DNA of 64,000 bases from Halothece sp. PCC 7418. GTDB lineage: Bacteria > Cyanobacteriota > Cyanobacteriia > Cyanobacteriales > Rubidibacteraceae. The DNA is taken from positions 1,798,001 to 1,862,000 of the forward strand of contig NC_019779.1 in the NCBI RefSeq assembly GCF_000317635.1, read 5' to 3'. The notes beneath the pieces were generated by a model that was not told the DNA's origin, ran no database searches, and saw nothing but the letters and a program-made list of their open reading frames with translations. The position numbers and the translations under genes are program-made. This document shows positions 44,584-54,496 of this stretch, piece by piece. Position 1 is the stretch's first letter. Each line of letters begins with the position of its first letter.

Positions 44584-45423
44584 TTACCAATTATCCATAC
44601 CAGTGATCAGTTCAAAAAATCCCGATCCTTCTTTGGAAAGAATCTTCAATATCCAAGGTGTCGGTTCACAAGATCTCGCCCATTGATCTTCTCGGGGTAA
44701 CTTTGCGGTTAGCCAAGTCCATTGTGGATCTAAGAAGAACACAGGAACCAGAAATCGGTCGCTAATTTGACCTTGATCGTAGAGTCGTTTGAGGGCTTCT
44801 AGGCGATGTGCCCCTGTCCAAAGAAAAGTTTTTTGCTTCTGTTGGCGAATGACCTTGTCCTCATCTGGTATTTGATTGGCAATGAGAGGATAACCCTGCC
44901 AGCCTTCTGAGGCAATCTTGTCTTCTAATTGCTTAATTCTGGGTTCTGGGTTGCAACCAACTGGGAAATCTCGGTGAAATTCTCTGATCAATCGACACAC
45001 AGGATACCAGCGCGATCGCTGCAACATTTCAGTGACGATCACTTCTGCTGTTTCTGCCCAACCTTCGGGAAGGGGCCCGGAAGCATTCATCAATCGTTCG
45101 CGACTAAACGAAACCTCTGTCTGCTTGAGGTAGGGATATTCTTCTCTGAAAGCCTGAAGCTGCCTAATTTTTTCTGCTTCTCGTTGTTGGCGCTGGTGAC
45201 GGCGTTTTTCCATCTTCTGAAACCAGTTGCGACAAGCCTCAGATTCCCTGACTTCCCGAACGCGATCGATATCAAACAGTTTCACGGTGGGTTTTTTCTT
45301 GGAGTAGGGGTTTGGGGACTCCCGATCAGGTTTCCCCAAGAATTTTTTAATTGCGCCGTCAGTCCAGCCCTGTTCTTTCAGTTCGGTCTTAGTATAGTAT
45401 TGTTTTTCTTGTCTCTCCATCAT
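44584..45423 (-). CDS. ParB/Srx-like domain protein with N-terminal YYTKTELKE domain
   Basis: A 279-residue soluble protein. Residues ~8-65 (YYTKTELKEQGWTDGAIKKFLGKPD...KLFDIDRVREV) look like a helix-turn-helix-like module seen in various bacterial proteins. After a basic coiled stretch (RRHQRQQREAEK) the C-terminal part has WQGYPLIANQ and TFLWTGAHRLEALKRLYDQG, which fits the ParB/sulfiredoxin nuclease-like fold (the G-H-R-EA loop). No name is assigned. It starts 20 bp after the feoB stop in the same direction, with GGAAAG before the ATG, so may be read through from feoB. It lies between the iron genes and the DISARM ruin; role unknown. Confidence 0.65.
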   Translation of the reverse strand: MMERQEKQYYTKTELKEQGWTDGAIKKFLGKPDRESPNPYSKKKPTVKLFDIDRVREVRESEACRNWFQKMEKRRHQRQQREAEKIRQLQAFREEYPYLKQTEVSFSRERLMNASGPLPEGWAETAEVIVTEMLQRSRWYPVCRLIREFHRDFPVGCNPEPRIKQLEDKIASEGWQGYPLIANQIPDEDKVIRQQKQKTFLWTGAHRLEALKRLYDQGQISDRFLVPVFFLDPQWTWLTAKLPREDQWARSCEPTPWILKILSKEGSGFFELITGMDNW

Positions 45424-45442
45424 CTTTCCGAGGAGATTAAAG

Positions 45443-47737
45443 TTAGGCGTGTTTTCGTCTCAGGGGACGCGCCACCTTTAATCCTTGAATCGTCACGACC
45501 ATCACCAACGTCAGCAAAATCACCCAACCCAGAGAAGAAACAGGATGTTGTTGCCAGGTTGCTACCTGATAGAATAACGTTGCCACCCAGTAGGCGAGTC
45601 CGGTTGTCCAACTAATCGTAAATAGTGTCCAACCCCAGTTTGTTTCTCGATAAATGGCTGCTGTTGCTGCCACACAGGGGAAATACAGCAGAACAAAGAG
45701 CAAATAAGCAAAAGCTGCTGCCTTGCCATTAAACCGTTGTGCCATTTCCCCAAAAGTACTGCTCGCCACGGCGGGTTCTGTAACGGTGCTATTACTAATA
45801 TTAAGCCCTAAGGGATCGAGTAAAGTGCTGGGAAGTTCAGCAAGATTAGCGGGAATCGTCGCGATCGCTGCTTGCATCTGACCCCAAAATGCAAAGTCAG
45901 TTGATCCTGCATTCAAACTGGGATTAGCAGCAAGTTGCGTATAAAGATTATCTAGCGTTCCCACCATCGCTTCTTTCGCAAACATTCCCGTAAAAATGCC
46001 CACGGTTGCGGGCCAATTTTCTTGAGTGATGCCCATCGGCGAAAAAATCGGCGTAATCGCTTGACTGGTGGCACTCAAGACTGAGTTACCCGTGTTTTGG
46101 TTGCCAAAAGAACCATCAACCCCAACGGAGTTTAATAAGCCTAAGACCATGACCATCAGCACAATGACTTTTGCGCCTTTGGCAATAAAGGCTTGCAAAC
46201 GTTCCCAAGTGCGAATGAGAACACCTCTGAAACGAGGAAGATGATACGGGGGAAGTTCCATAATAAAGGCAGAAGTTTGTCCCCGTAGCAAGGTTTGCTT
46301 CAGCACTAAGCCGGTAAAAACAGCCGCTAAAATCCCGATTAAATACAATCCAAAGACAACATTTTGTCCCCCCACGGGGAAAAACGCAGCAGCAAACAGG
46401 GCATAAATAGGCAAGCGTGCGCCACAGGAGATAAACGGGGTCATTACCGTTGTCAACACGCGATCGCGCGCATTATCTAGGGTTCGGGTTGCCATAATCG
46501 CTGGCACATTACAACCAAACCCCACCAGCATCGGTACAAACGATTTCCCTGGCAATCCCACAAACCGCATCAAGCGATCCATCACAAACGCAGCCCGAGA
46601 CATATATCCTGAATCTTCCAAAACCGATAAAAACAGGAATAAAAAGCCAATCACAGGAATAAAAGTGGCTACGGTTTGGATTCCACCGCCAGCCCCATCT
46701 GCAAGCAGTGCAATCAACCAACCGGGTGCATTCACATTTGACAGTAGCACTCGCATCCCATCGACAAAAATTGTACCCGCAGCAATATCAAAAAAGTCGA
46801 TAAATGCCCCACTCACATTAATCGTAAATAGGAACATCAGATACATCACGCCCAAAAAGATCGGAATCCCTAACCACCGATTGAGGATAATGTGATCAAT
46901 CTGATCAGATCGCGTTTTTGCCAGTTCTCGCTGATTCTCGGTTGCACTCTGGACAATATGCTGAACAAAACCATAGCGACTGTCAGCGATAATAATATCT
47001 AAATCTTCCCCCAGTCTTTGATGAATGTGGCGACGCTGTTCAGCTATTTTAGTCACTAATTCTGGAGTGCTTAACTCTGGCGCAACCTGATCGTCATACG
47101 CCAAAAGATTCAGGGTAATCCAACGGGGATTAACCACGCGATGCTTTGCATGATCCGCCACCCAAGGAACCAGTTCTCGCAGCGCCTCTTCTACGGCTGC
47201 GGGATAGGGAATCATCTGTAGGGATTGGGGTTTTTGTAGGGCTTCCTCAATGGCAGCTTTCAGGGTGGGGAGAGCTTGGGATTGCGTGGCGACTAAAGGC
47301 ACAACCGAACAACCCAGACGTTGCGATAAGGCGGTTGCATCCACCTTCAGCCCCCGCTTCCTTGCCACATCCATCATATTCAAAACGACAATCAACGGAA
47401 CACCCATTTCCATTAATTGTGCAGAGAGATACAGATTGCGTTCGAGATTCGCGCTATCAACAATATTGACAATTAAGTCTGCTTCTTCAGCGAGCAGATA
47501 ATCCCGAGCCACCCGTTCATCCAATCCCGTATCCGCTTCGGTAATATCGAGAGAATAAACCCCTGGTAAGTCAACAATGGTAATCTCTTGTCCGTTATGT
47601 TGATAAGCTCCCACTTTCCGATCAACGGTCACCCCAGGCCAATTTCCCGTCCGTTGATTGGTTCCGGTTAAGGCATTAAATAAAGTCGTTTTCCCACAGT
47701 TCGGATTCCCAATTAATCCGATGGTTGGTTTGCTCAT
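45443..47737 (-). CDS. feoB: Ferrous iron transporter FeoB
   Basis: FeoB imports Fe(II) across the inner membrane. The 764-residue protein starts with a G domain: G1 GNPNCGKTT (residues 10-18), NWPGVTVDRKVG, G3 DLPGVYSL and G4 NMMD. A helical GDI region follows, then the membrane part with two Gate motifs, seen around VGFGCNVPAIMATRTL and SCGARLPIYALF. About 8-10 membrane segments are visible. The feoA gene lies 12 bp upstream in the same direction. The order feoA-feoB beside ferritin suggests an iron uptake and storage locus. Confidence 0.95.
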   Translation of the reverse strand: MSKPTIGLIGNPNCGKTTLFNALTGTNQRTGNWPGVTVDRKVGAYQHNGQEITIVDLPGVYSLDITEADTGLDERVARDYLLAEEADLIVNIVDSANLERNLYLSAQLMEMGVPLIVVLNMMDVARKRGLKVDATALSQRLGCSVVPLVATQSQALPTLKAAIEEALQKPQSLQMIPYPAAVEEALRELVPWVADHAKHRVVNPRWITLNLLAYDDQVAPELSTPELVTKIAEQRRHIHQRLGEDLDIIIADSRYGFVQHIVQSATENQRELAKTRSDQIDHIILNRWLGIPIFLGVMYLMFLFTINVSGAFIDFFDIAAGTIFVDGMRVLLSNVNAPGWLIALLADGAGGGIQTVATFIPVIGFLFLFLSVLEDSGYMSRAAFVMDRLMRFVGLPGKSFVPMLVGFGCNVPAIMATRTLDNARDRVLTTVMTPFISCGARLPIYALFAAAFFPVGGQNVVFGLYLIGILAAVFTGLVLKQTLLRGQTSAFIMELPPYHLPRFRGVLIRTWERLQAFIAKGAKVIVLMVMVLGLLNSVGVDGSFGNQNTGNSVLSATSQAITPIFSPMGITQENWPATVGIFTGMFAKEAMVGTLDNLYTQLAANPSLNAGSTDFAFWGQMQAAIATIPANLAELPSTLLDPLGLNISNSTVTEPAVASSTFGEMAQRFNGKAAAFAYLLFVLLYFPCVAATAAIYRETNWGWTLFTISWTTGLAYWVATLFYQVATWQQHPVSSLGWVILLTLVMVVTIQGLKVARPLRRKHA

Positions 47738-47749
47738 GCTTACTTCCTT

Positions 47750-48331
47750 TTATGACTCAACTTCCTCAACCAGCAATCCCGCGGCTTCTTGACGACGAAG
47801 ACTGAGATGAAAGCCACGCACGGTAATCGCGATCGGATCGCCTAAAGGCGCAACTCGGGTCACTGTGAAACGCGCCCCTGGGGTTAGCCCCATCGAAAGC
47901 AATTTCCCTTTATATTCTCTGGCTGCTTGAGTATAACTCACCACTTTCCCCATCGCGCCTACAGATAAGTCATTGAGGGACATTTTCGTCTCACTCTCTT
48001 TTTCTTCCATTAATGATGGGTTTAACTCCATCACCATTAAATCTTGAGCTAGCCCTGCACCAATACTGAGACGCATTTCTCCCATACTCACCAAAACTGA
48101 GCCACTGTTTTGCACGTTGAGAATGGTTAAAACATCCCCTGGACTGAGTCCTCGGTTAAGCAAGCGTTGGACTCGACGATCGCGCACCCCCATTAAGCGC
48201 ACCTGCTGACCTGACTGGACTTCGGTTAAAGGAAATCCTTGAGACCCATCAACCGCGCGATCGTTACCAAAAGATTGTTTTCTCCCGTGTCGGTGCTGCT
48301 TCTGTTTAAAGTGAGGGCGTTGAAATTTCAT
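47750..48331 (-). CDS. feoA: FeoA-type protein with two FeoA (SH3-like) domains
   Basis: This is a regulator/partner of FeoB. The 193-residue protein starts at the ATG at 48331 (MKFQRPHFKQKQHRHG, His/Lys-rich); a TTG at 48379 would add 16 residues and is less likely. Two FeoA domains follow: about 35-100 (GFPLTEVQSGQQVRLMGV...GAGLAQDLMV) and about 115-190 (MSLNDLSVGAMGKVVSYT...GFHLSLRRQEAAGLLVE). Standard FeoA has one domain of ~80 residues, so this is a tandem form, which does occur in cyanobacteria. It is 12 bp from feoB, one transcript. I did not identify a Fur box upstream with confidence. Confidence 0.88.
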   Translation of the reverse strand: MKFQRPHFKQKQHRHGRKQSFGNDRAVDGSQGFPLTEVQSGQQVRLMGVRDRRVQRLLNRGLSPGDVLTILNVQNSGSVLVSMGEMRLSIGAGLAQDLMVMELNPSLMEEKESETKMSLNDLSVGAMGKVVSYTQAAREYKGKLLSMGLTPGARFTVTRVAPLGDPIAITVRGFHLSLRRQEAAGLLVEEVES

Positions 48332-48483
48332 AGGTTTTAACGGATTGATCGTGAATTGTCTATTACAAAAGATTCTCAACTAGTTGTAATTAAAGTTTAC
48401 TCATTCATAGAAGATATTAATTTGCAATTGTAACAAATTTTAACTGTATAGACATATATTTGTTTTTTGGTCTCCTTGTTTCA

Positions 48484-48510
48484 CAAAAAAACAAGGGATT
48501 AATCCCTTGT
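48484..48510 (-). terminator. Rho-independent-like terminator after ferritin
   Basis: ACAAGGGATTAATCCCTTGT is a perfect 20-bp palindrome (48491-48510). On the minus strand it is followed by a run of T, 45 bp after the ferritin stop. It should end the ferritin transcript before feoA. Confidence 0.75.
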
Positions 48511-48554
48511 CCTTACAGGAAAATTTGATTGCTAATTTGTCATGACATTCTTAA

Positions 48555-49106
48555 TTAAGCCGTTCCCACGTCACCATTTTGTGCCGTTGTCATTGCAGTA
48601 GATTCTTGTGTTTTTTGCGTCAACATCTGTCCCACTTCTCGATCAATGAAAAAGATTCCTTGTCCTTGGGTACCAATCATTTCAATCTTGTCGAGAATAC
48701 TCTTGAATAAAAATTCTTCCTGATGTTGTTCAGCAACATACCACTGTAAAAACTGAAGCGTTGCGTAATCTTTTTCCGTGGAAGCCTGATGGACTAACTC
48801 ATTAATTTTTGCAGTCACTAACTGTTCATGATGGAAGGTTTTTTCAAAGACATCTTTCACGGATTCAAATTGAGTCGGTGGGGCATCAATTTGCCCTAAA
48901 ATTGCTAAACCTCCTGTCTCATTAACATAAGCTAAGAGTTTCTGCATGTGCATTCTTTCTTCGTTTGCGTGTTCATTGAGAAACTCAGCACAACCATCTA
49001 AGCCCTTAAATGCACACCAAGAACTCATTTGCAAGTATAAGTTCGAGGAATACATCTCCCAGTTAATTTGTTTGTTTAGGGCATCTGTCATGGATTGAGA
49101 TAACAT
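48555..49106 (-). CDS. ftn: Ferritin
   Basis: This is a 24-mer iron-storage ferritin subunit of 183 residues, not the heme-binding bacterioferritin type. Ferroxidase ligands can be read in LNKQINWEMYSSNLYLQM (Glu17 and Tyr), HANEERMHMQKL (Glu and His) and YVAEQHQEEFLF (Glu and Gln-rich helix). The C-terminal ~20 residues (TAMTTAQNGDVGTA) are polar and probably flexible. The proximity to feoAB on the same strand suits coordinated iron handling, though a terminator separates them. Confidence 0.93.
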   Translation of the reverse strand: MLSQSMTDALNKQINWEMYSSNLYLQMSSWCAFKGLDGCAEFLNEHANEERMHMQKLLAYVNETGGLAILGQIDAPPTQFESVKDVFEKTFHHEQLVTAKINELVHQASTEKDYATLQFLQWYVAEQHQEEFLFKSILDKIEMIGTQGQGIFFIDREVGQMLTQKTQESTAMTTAQNGDVGTA

Positions 49107-49150
49107 AAATTGAACCTCATTTTTTAATACAAAGGGGACGATGAAACCAA

Positions 49151-49176
49151 AGAGGCTACTGATTTGAGTAGCCTCT
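49151..49176 (-). terminator. Terminator hairpin after ndhE
   Basis: AGAGGCTACT and AGTAGCCTCT form a perfect 10-bp stem with a 6-base loop, 53 bp downstream of the ndhE stop on the minus strand, with a weak T-rich tail. This is probably the end of the gltA/ndhA-I-G-E transcript. Confidence 0.7.
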
Positions 49177-49228
49177 GATTTCAGAATAATATTCGGTGGT
49201 TCTGATGGCTTTTAGGAGAAGAGAACTG

Positions 49229-49540
49229 TTACCACTTCAGTAAATTAAACCGTTCCATATCGACGGTATTGCGGTTGCGGTAAATGGCAAGAATAATCGC
49301 CAAACCAACGGCTGATTCTGCTGCTGCAACAATAATCACAAAAACAGAAAAGACTTGACCTTTGATCTCAACGGGGTCAACAAAACTAGAAAAGCCAATT
49401 AAGTTTAAATTTACCGCATTCAGTAACAATTCAATCGACATCAATACACGAACCACATTGCGACTGGTCACTAAGCCATAAATGCCAATGCAAAATAAAC
49501 CAGCAGCAAGAATTAAGTAATATTCTAATTGTAATTCCAT
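49229..49540 (-). CDS. ndhE: NAD(P)H-quinone oxidoreductase subunit 4L
   Basis: NdhE (NuoK homologue) is a 103-residue membrane subunit of NDH-1 with three helices ([60 protein letters not shown]). The conserved membrane glutamates in SIELLLN and AAAESAVG are present. Last gene of the ndhA-I-G-E cluster, 21 bp after ndhG. Confidence 0.97.
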   Translation of the reverse strand: MELQLEYYLILAAGLFCIGIYGLVTSRNVVRVLMSIELLLNAVNLNLIGFSSFVDPVEIKGQVFSVFVIIVAAAESAVGLAIILAIYRNRNTVDMERFNLLKW

Positions 49541-49561
49541 CGTTTATTCCTGATTCTTAAC

Positions 49562-50179
49562 TTAATTTTCAGATTGATCTTGTCCCACAGAAATGAGTTC
49601 TCGGGGACGTTCTTGCAGTTGATAGGCTTCCGTTTGCGCTAAATCGGGCTGTTTTTCTTCGGGAATTAAATCGCGACGGGCAAGAATAATCGCGCCTACC
49701 ATAGTAATTAATAAAAGAACAGAGGCCAGTTCAAAGGGTAAGAGGTAATCACTAAAGAAATGTTTGCCAATTTTAATAATTGAGCCATCGGTGACCACGC
49801 CTGCGCGATCGGCAATGGACCAAGGGGTAGAAATCGCCATTGTTCCCAATAAAGCAAATAAACCAATACAAACTAAAGCCGTTGCCACACTGCGAATCCA
49901 ACTGCGACTAATGGCAGGAAAGGTTTCTTTTTTGTTGACCAGCATAATGGCAAATAAAATTAAAACATTGACCGCACCGACATAAACTAAGATTTGAGAG
50001 GCTGCGACAAATTCCGCATTCAGTAATAAATATAGCCCTGAAATACTAATAAAAACCCCACCTAATAAAAAGGCAGAATAGACGATGTTTCTAAGGAGGA
50101 CAACTCCTAAAGCAGCAGCAAACATCATCGTTGCTAAAACGAGAAACGATACAAATTGAACGCCTTGTGCTAAATCCAC
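49562..50179 (-). CDS. ndhG: NAD(P)H-quinone oxidoreductase subunit 6
   Basis: NdhG (NuoJ homologue) is a 205-residue membrane subunit of NDH-1 with five hydrophobic helices. The family motif AEFVAASQILVYVGAVNVLILFAIMLV is visible near residues 55-81. A polar cytoplasmic tail (EEKQPDLAQTEAYQLQERPREL) ends it, of normal length for cyanobacteria. It lies between ndhI and ndhE in the conserved order. Confidence 0.96.
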   Translation of the reverse strand: MDLAQGVQFVSFLVLATMMFAAALGVVLLRNIVYSAFLLGGVFISISGLYLLLNAEFVAASQILVYVGAVNVLILFAIMLVNKKETFPAISRSWIRSVATALVCIGLFALLGTMAISTPWSIADRAGVVTDGSIIKIGKHFFSDYLLPFELASVLLLITMVGAIILARRDLIPEEKQPDLAQTEAYQLQERPRELISVGQDQSEN

Positions 50180-50228
50180 GATTACTTTCCTTAAATTCTT
50201 GATTTTTGAAAGCGACTACAAGAGATTA

Positions 50229-50249
50229 CGCCTTCTATAGAAGAAGGCG
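50229..50249. other. Hairpin between ndhI and ndhG
   Basis: CGCCTTCT and AGAAGGCG form a perfect 8-bp stem with a 5-base loop, in the 137-bp ndhI-ndhG spacer, the longest gap in the cluster. It may be a processing site or partial attenuator. Confidence 0.5.
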
Positions 50250-50316
50250 CGTTTTCTCATTCTAATGAGGGATTACAATTAGTTGACTATCAACCTCATT
50301 TCTGTGTTTTTGCCAG

Positions 50317-50946
50317 TTAATTTTTACTGGCTTCTTCTTTCTTGTCTTCTTCTTGTTGATCTTGAAGTTCCTCAAGAATGTCTTGGGGATAACGACCCGC
50401 CCGCAATGATCCTTCTGGTAAATCATGGGGATCGCTCACTCCTTTCGGGAGATAAGCAAACTCTCTAAGCGGAGTCACCATTGGATCTTGAGTCACTTTA
50501 TAGGGAATGCGCCCCATGGCAACATTATCATAGTTGAGTTCGTGACGATCAAAGCTGGCGAGTTCGTAATCTTCTGTCATGGAGATGCAGTTGGTGGGAC
50601 AATATTCCACACAATTGCCACAGAAAATGCAAACGCCGAAGTCGATACTATAGTGTTTGAGTTTTTTCTGTTTTTTCTTACCGACTTTTTCAAACTCCCA
50701 ATCAACAACGGGGAGATTAATCGGACAAACGCGAACGCAAACTTCACAGGAGATACACTTATCAAATTCAAAGTGAATTCGACCGCGATAGCGTTCTGAT
50801 GGAATCACTTTTTCGTAGGGATATTGAACGGTAACGGGACGACGGCGTAGGTGGTCAAAGGTTACCGATAACCCTTGACCAATATATTTTGCCGATTGCC
50901 AAGACGTTTTCGCGTAGTCACCGACTTGTTTGAGAATGTTAAACAT
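50317..50946 (-). CDS. ndhI: NAD(P)H-quinone oxidoreductase subunit I (2x[4Fe-4S])
   Basis: NdhI carries the two tetranuclear iron-sulfur clusters N6a and N6b that pass electrons toward plastoquinone in NDH-1. The 209-residue protein shows [12 protein letters not shown] (about residues 64-75) and [12 protein letters not shown] (about 103-114), each with the following Cys-Pro, and the [11 protein letters not shown] lead-in. The C-terminal ~20 residues are Glu/Lys/Gln-rich ([16 protein letters not shown]). It is 51 bp after ndhA. Confidence 0.97.
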   Translation of the reverse strand: MFNILKQVGDYAKTSWQSAKYIGQGLSVTFDHLRRRPVTVQYPYEKVIPSERYRGRIHFEFDKCISCEVCVRVCPINLPVVDWEFEKVGKKKQKKLKHYSIDFGVCIFCGNCVEYCPTNCISMTEDYELASFDRHELNYDNVAMGRIPYKVTQDPMVTPLREFAYLPKGVSDPHDLPEGSLRAGRYPQDILEELQDQQEEDKKEEASKN

Positions 50947-50997
50947 AAGTCTTGTTATTGTTGCTTCAGATGGTGTTGGCAGACAGAAACAAAGCGA

Positions 50998-52116
50998 TTA
51001 ACCGCCAAAGAAAGCTGGAAAAGCAAGTTTTAGCCCTGCGGTGAGCAGTAAATTAACCAGTGATACTGGGAGGAGGAATTTCCAGCCTAAATCAAGGAGT
51101 TGGTCAATGCGAACCCGGGGAACCGTCCAACGGAGTAAGACGGCGATAAAGACTAAAAAGTAAGCCTTAACGAGAGTCATGGTAATCCCGAGAGAAGCGG
51201 TTAAGACTTGTAACCATGGTGTATCTTGACTGACTCCAAGCCAATCTGCCATTTGACTGAGGGGAACGGGAAATTCCCAACCACCGAGGTAGAGAATGGC
51301 AAATAACAGGGCGGAGAGAACCAGATTCACGTAAGAACCGAGATAGAACAGGGCAAATTTCATCCCTGAGTATTCGGTTTGATACCCTGCAACCAGTTCT
51401 TCTTCTGCTTCGGGTAGGTCAAAGGGAAGGCGTTCACATTCAGCAAGGGCAGCAATCCAGAAAATGAGAAATCCTGCGGGTTGTCGCCACACATTCCAGC
51501 CTAAGATCCCATAGCCTGCTTGTTGTTCCACAATATCAATCGTGCTGAGGCTATTAGACATCATCACGATCGCGAGGACAGAAAGGGCAAGGGGGATTTC
51601 GTAGCTAATGGATTGTGCAGCAGCCCTCAGTCCGCCAATGAGGGAGTATTTATTATTAGACGCATACCCCGCCATCAGCAAGCCAATGGGGGCAATACTA
51701 GAAAGGGCAATCCAGAGGAAGATTCCCATTCCCAAGTCTGTGATGATCAGGTTTTGACCAAAGGGAACGATTAAAAAGGATAAAAATACTGGAATCACGA
51801 CCAGAACTGGCCCTAACGTAAATAGCAGGGGATCAGATTTCGCTGGGGTGATGTCTTCTTTAAAGACGAGTTTAATCCCATCAGCAACAGGCTGTAAAAC
51901 CCCTAAAGGACCTGCATATTCGGGGCCAATGCGCTGTTGGGCAGCAGCAGAAATTTTCCGTTCTAACCAAACGGTGACTAATACACCAACGGTTGCTGCA
52001 ATAATCATTAAAAACATCGGTAAGGGCATCCACAGGGCTTTTGCTGCCCCTGGCGGAACCCCAAAGGTTTTTAGTGATTCAATAAAACTTGTTCGGAGAT
52101 CAATTCCTGAATTCAT
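50998..52116 (-). CDS. ndhA: NAD(P)H-quinone oxidoreductase subunit 1
   Basis: NdhA (NuoH homologue) is a 372-residue, eight-helix subunit of NDH-1 that forms the quinone chamber with the peripheral arm. Typical segments are [86 protein letters not shown] and [22 protein letters not shown]. First gene of the ndhA-I-G-E group; gltA lies 163 bp upstream on the same strand, an order seen in many cyanobacteria. Confidence 0.97.
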   Translation of the reverse strand: MNSGIDLRTSFIESLKTFGVPPGAAKALWMPLPMFLMIIAATVGVLVTVWLERKISAAAQQRIGPEYAGPLGVLQPVADGIKLVFKEDITPAKSDPLLFTLGPVLVVIPVFLSFLIVPFGQNLIITDLGMGIFLWIALSSIAPIGLLMAGYASNNKYSLIGGLRAAAQSISYEIPLALSVLAIVMMSNSLSTIDIVEQQAGYGILGWNVWRQPAGFLIFWIAALAECERLPFDLPEAEEELVAGYQTEYSGMKFALFYLGSYVNLVLSALLFAILYLGGWEFPVPLSQMADWLGVSQDTPWLQVLTASLGITMTLVKAYFLVFIAVLLRWTVPRVRIDQLLDLGWKFLLPVSLVNLLLTAGLKLAFPAFFGG

Positions 52117-52279
52117 GCGTTTTGCGGATTCATTTTACATTATGATTGAGATTAATCGGGTAATAGATTGTCCCCAAAAATTAATCACTTTTAATTAAGA
52201 TTTGTTTCCTACCGACCAGTATATCGTTCTTACGGTCAACTCCTAGAGGGAAAACGGATGATTCTGCTTATCGGTGCGA

Positions 52280-53422
52280 TTACCGTTTCTCAATTGGGAC
52301 ATAAGAGCGATTGTGTTCGCCGACATAATCTTGTGTCGGTCGGAAGATGCGGTTCACCGCTAATTGTTCTTTCCAATGGGCTAACCATCCCGCAACGCGA
52401 GCAATGGCAAAAATGGGGGTAAATAAATCAGTGGGGATGCCCAAATGGCGATAGACTAAGCCTGAGTAAAAATCAACATTGGCATAGATGCCTTTATGAC
52501 CCAGTTTTTCTTCGATCACTCGCTCTAATTCTAGGGCAATAAAGTAGTATTGGTCATAGCCAACATTTTCAAAGAGTTTTTCTGCTAGTTCCTGTAAGAT
52601 AACGGCTCTGGGGTCTTTAACTTTATAAACGCGATGACCAAAGCCCATAATTTTTTGTTTGTTTTCAATTGCGCTTTCCACATAAGGACGGACATTTTCC
52701 ACCGAACCAATTTCTTCTAACATGGCAATCACTTCTTCATTTGCGCCACCATGAAGCGGACCGGCTAGCGTTCCCACCGCAGAAGCCATCACCGCATAAG
52801 GATCGGTAAGGGTGGATGCTGTCACCATCGCCGAAAACGTAGAAGCGTTAATGGTATGTTCGGCATGAAGGGTTAAACAAACATCAAACACCCGCGCTGC
52901 AAACGGATCAGGCTCACGCTCGGTGAGCATATACAAAAAATTATTCGCATAATCGAGATCATCTCGCGGTTGCACGGGATCATTCCCTTTCCGCATCAAC
53001 TGAAACGCAGCGACCATAGTCGGAATTTTCGCGAGGAGACGAACCACTGCTTCTCGAATATACTCTGGGTTATCAAGGGCGCGACGGGAGTAGAATAACC
53101 CTAACGCTGCTGCTGAGGCTTGTAGCGCATCCATGGGATGTCCCGATTCAGGGAAACACTTCATCATGTCCCGAATCCGATATTTAATTCGGCGATGATA
53201 GCGCACTTCCTGTTGAAAGCTCTCTAATTCTGCTGGTGAGGGTAATTGCCCCCAAATGAGGAGATAAGCCGTTTCCAAGAAATTACTGTGGGTTGCGAGT
53301 TCTTCAATACGAATTCCTCGATACTCTAAAATCCCTTCCGCACCATTAACATAACTGATTGCAGAGCGGGCTGCTGGAATTCCTTCTAAACCAGGTTGGT
53401 ACTCGCAGACTTTCATAGACAA
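52280..53422 (-). CDS. gltA: Citrate synthase
   Basis: This enzyme condenses oxaloacetate and acetyl-CoA at the entry to the (modified) TCA cycle. The 380-residue protein is of the short, dimer-type bacterial/archaeal class rather than the allosteric 430-residue type. Active-site segments are LHAEHTINASTFSAM (first His), GPLHGGANEEVIAML (second His) and GFGHRVYKVKDPRA, with the catalytic Asp in NVDFYSGLVYRHLGIP. It is upstream of ndhA on the same strand and divergent from cdsA. Confidence 0.96.
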   Translation of the reverse strand: MSMKVCEYQPGLEGIPAARSAISYVNGAEGILEYRGIRIEELATHSNFLETAYLLIWGQLPSPAELESFQQEVRYHRRIKYRIRDMMKCFPESGHPMDALQASAAALGLFYSRRALDNPEYIREAVVRLLAKIPTMVAAFQLMRKGNDPVQPRDDLDYANNFLYMLTEREPDPFAARVFDVCLTLHAEHTINASTFSAMVTASTLTDPYAVMASAVGTLAGPLHGGANEEVIAMLEEIGSVENVRPYVESAIENKQKIMGFGHRVYKVKDPRAVILQELAEKLFENVGYDQYYFIALELERVIEEKLGHKGIYANVDFYSGLVYRHLGIPTDLFTPIFAIARVAGWLAHWKEQLAVNRIFRPTQDYVGEHNRSYVPIEKR

Positions 53423-53586
53423 TTACCTTTCTTCAAACAGATTCTGAAAATAATTTATCGCAAAATTGCGGGTTATCGTTGAATTGATTCCTTGTGCAAT
53501 CCGTCAATTGTTACGAAAATTTTAGATAATAGAGAAATATCTCTTTACTTGGGAAAACACGCTTAACCCTTTTTGGAATCTCTTTT

Positions 53587-54465
53587 ATGTCTTGGAGTCG
53601 CCTTATTAGTGCTATTATCGCCATCACAGTCGCCCTCGGAATGATTATCTTGGGCGGATGGTATTTTACGATCGGATTTTGTGTGATTGTCTTTTTAGGG
53701 CAACTCGAGTATTTTCAGTTAGTGCGGGCAAAAGGCATTGCACCGGCGGCGAAGACGACATTGGTTGTTTCCCAGTTACTCTTGATTACCCCCGCGATCG
53801 CGCCCAACTTAACGGATGCGATGTTTCCAGTTGCGGGAAGTCTCATCTGCTTTTACTTGCTGTTTCTCCCCAAATTATCTACAATTGCTGACATTGCCAC
53901 CTCTCTGCTCGGGCTGTTTTATGGCGGTTATTTACCCAGCTATTGGATTCGGCTGCGGGTCGGCATGGATCAGGATGTAGAAACCATTTTACCGTTTAAC
54001 GGTTATTGGCCCGAGTCTTGGTTAGATTTAGCCAGTTGTCCCCGAGGACTGACCTTAACTTTTCTCGCCTTTGGTTGTATTTGGGCTGCGGATATCGGCG
54101 CGTATGTGATGGGTAAATTTTTAGGGAAAACGCGGTTGTCTGACATTAGCCCGAAAAAAACAGTGGAAGGGGCAATTTTTGGCTTTCTCGGCAGCATCAT
54201 CGTCGCGGTTTGGGGAGCATGGTATCTAGACTGGAATTTGTGGTGGATCAGTGGTTTGTGTTTAGGGGTGATGATTGGGGTGAGCAGCCTGTTAGGGGAT
54301 TTAACGGAGTCGATGATTAAGCGGGATGCTGGGGTGAAAGACTCGGGACAATTAATTCCTGGACATGGGGGAATTTTAGATCGCACGGATAGTTATGTGT
54401 TTACTGCACCGTTGGTGTATTATTTTGTCACCCTGTTATTACCGTTGTTGGATATGACCGTTTGA
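53587..54465 (+). CDS. cdsA: Phosphatidate cytidylyltransferase
   Basis: CdsA makes CDP-diacylglycerol for phosphatidylglycerol synthesis in the membrane. The 292-residue protein has about eight hydrophobic helices. The family signature is near the C-terminus, SLLGDLTESMIKRDAGVKDSGQLIPGHGGILDRTDS, with the metal-binding aspartates. AADIGAYVMGKFLGKTRLSDISPKKTVEGA is the other conserved block. Full length. Confidence 0.95.
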   Translation: MSWSRLISAIIAITVALGMIILGGWYFTIGFCVIVFLGQLEYFQLVRAKGIAPAAKTTLVVSQLLLITPAIAPNLTDAMFPVAGSLICFYLLFLPKLSTIADIATSLLGLFYGGYLPSYWIRLRVGMDQDVETILPFNGYWPESWLDLASCPRGLTLTFLAFGCIWAADIGAYVMGKFLGKTRLSDISPKKTVEGAIFGFLGSIIVAVWGAWYLDWNLWWISGLCLGVMIGVSSLLGDLTESMIKRDAGVKDSGQLIPGHGGILDRTDSYVFTAPLVYYFVTLLLPLLDMTV

Positions 54466-54496
54466 GTAGTGACCAGAATCTCGCGCGATGGGAGTG

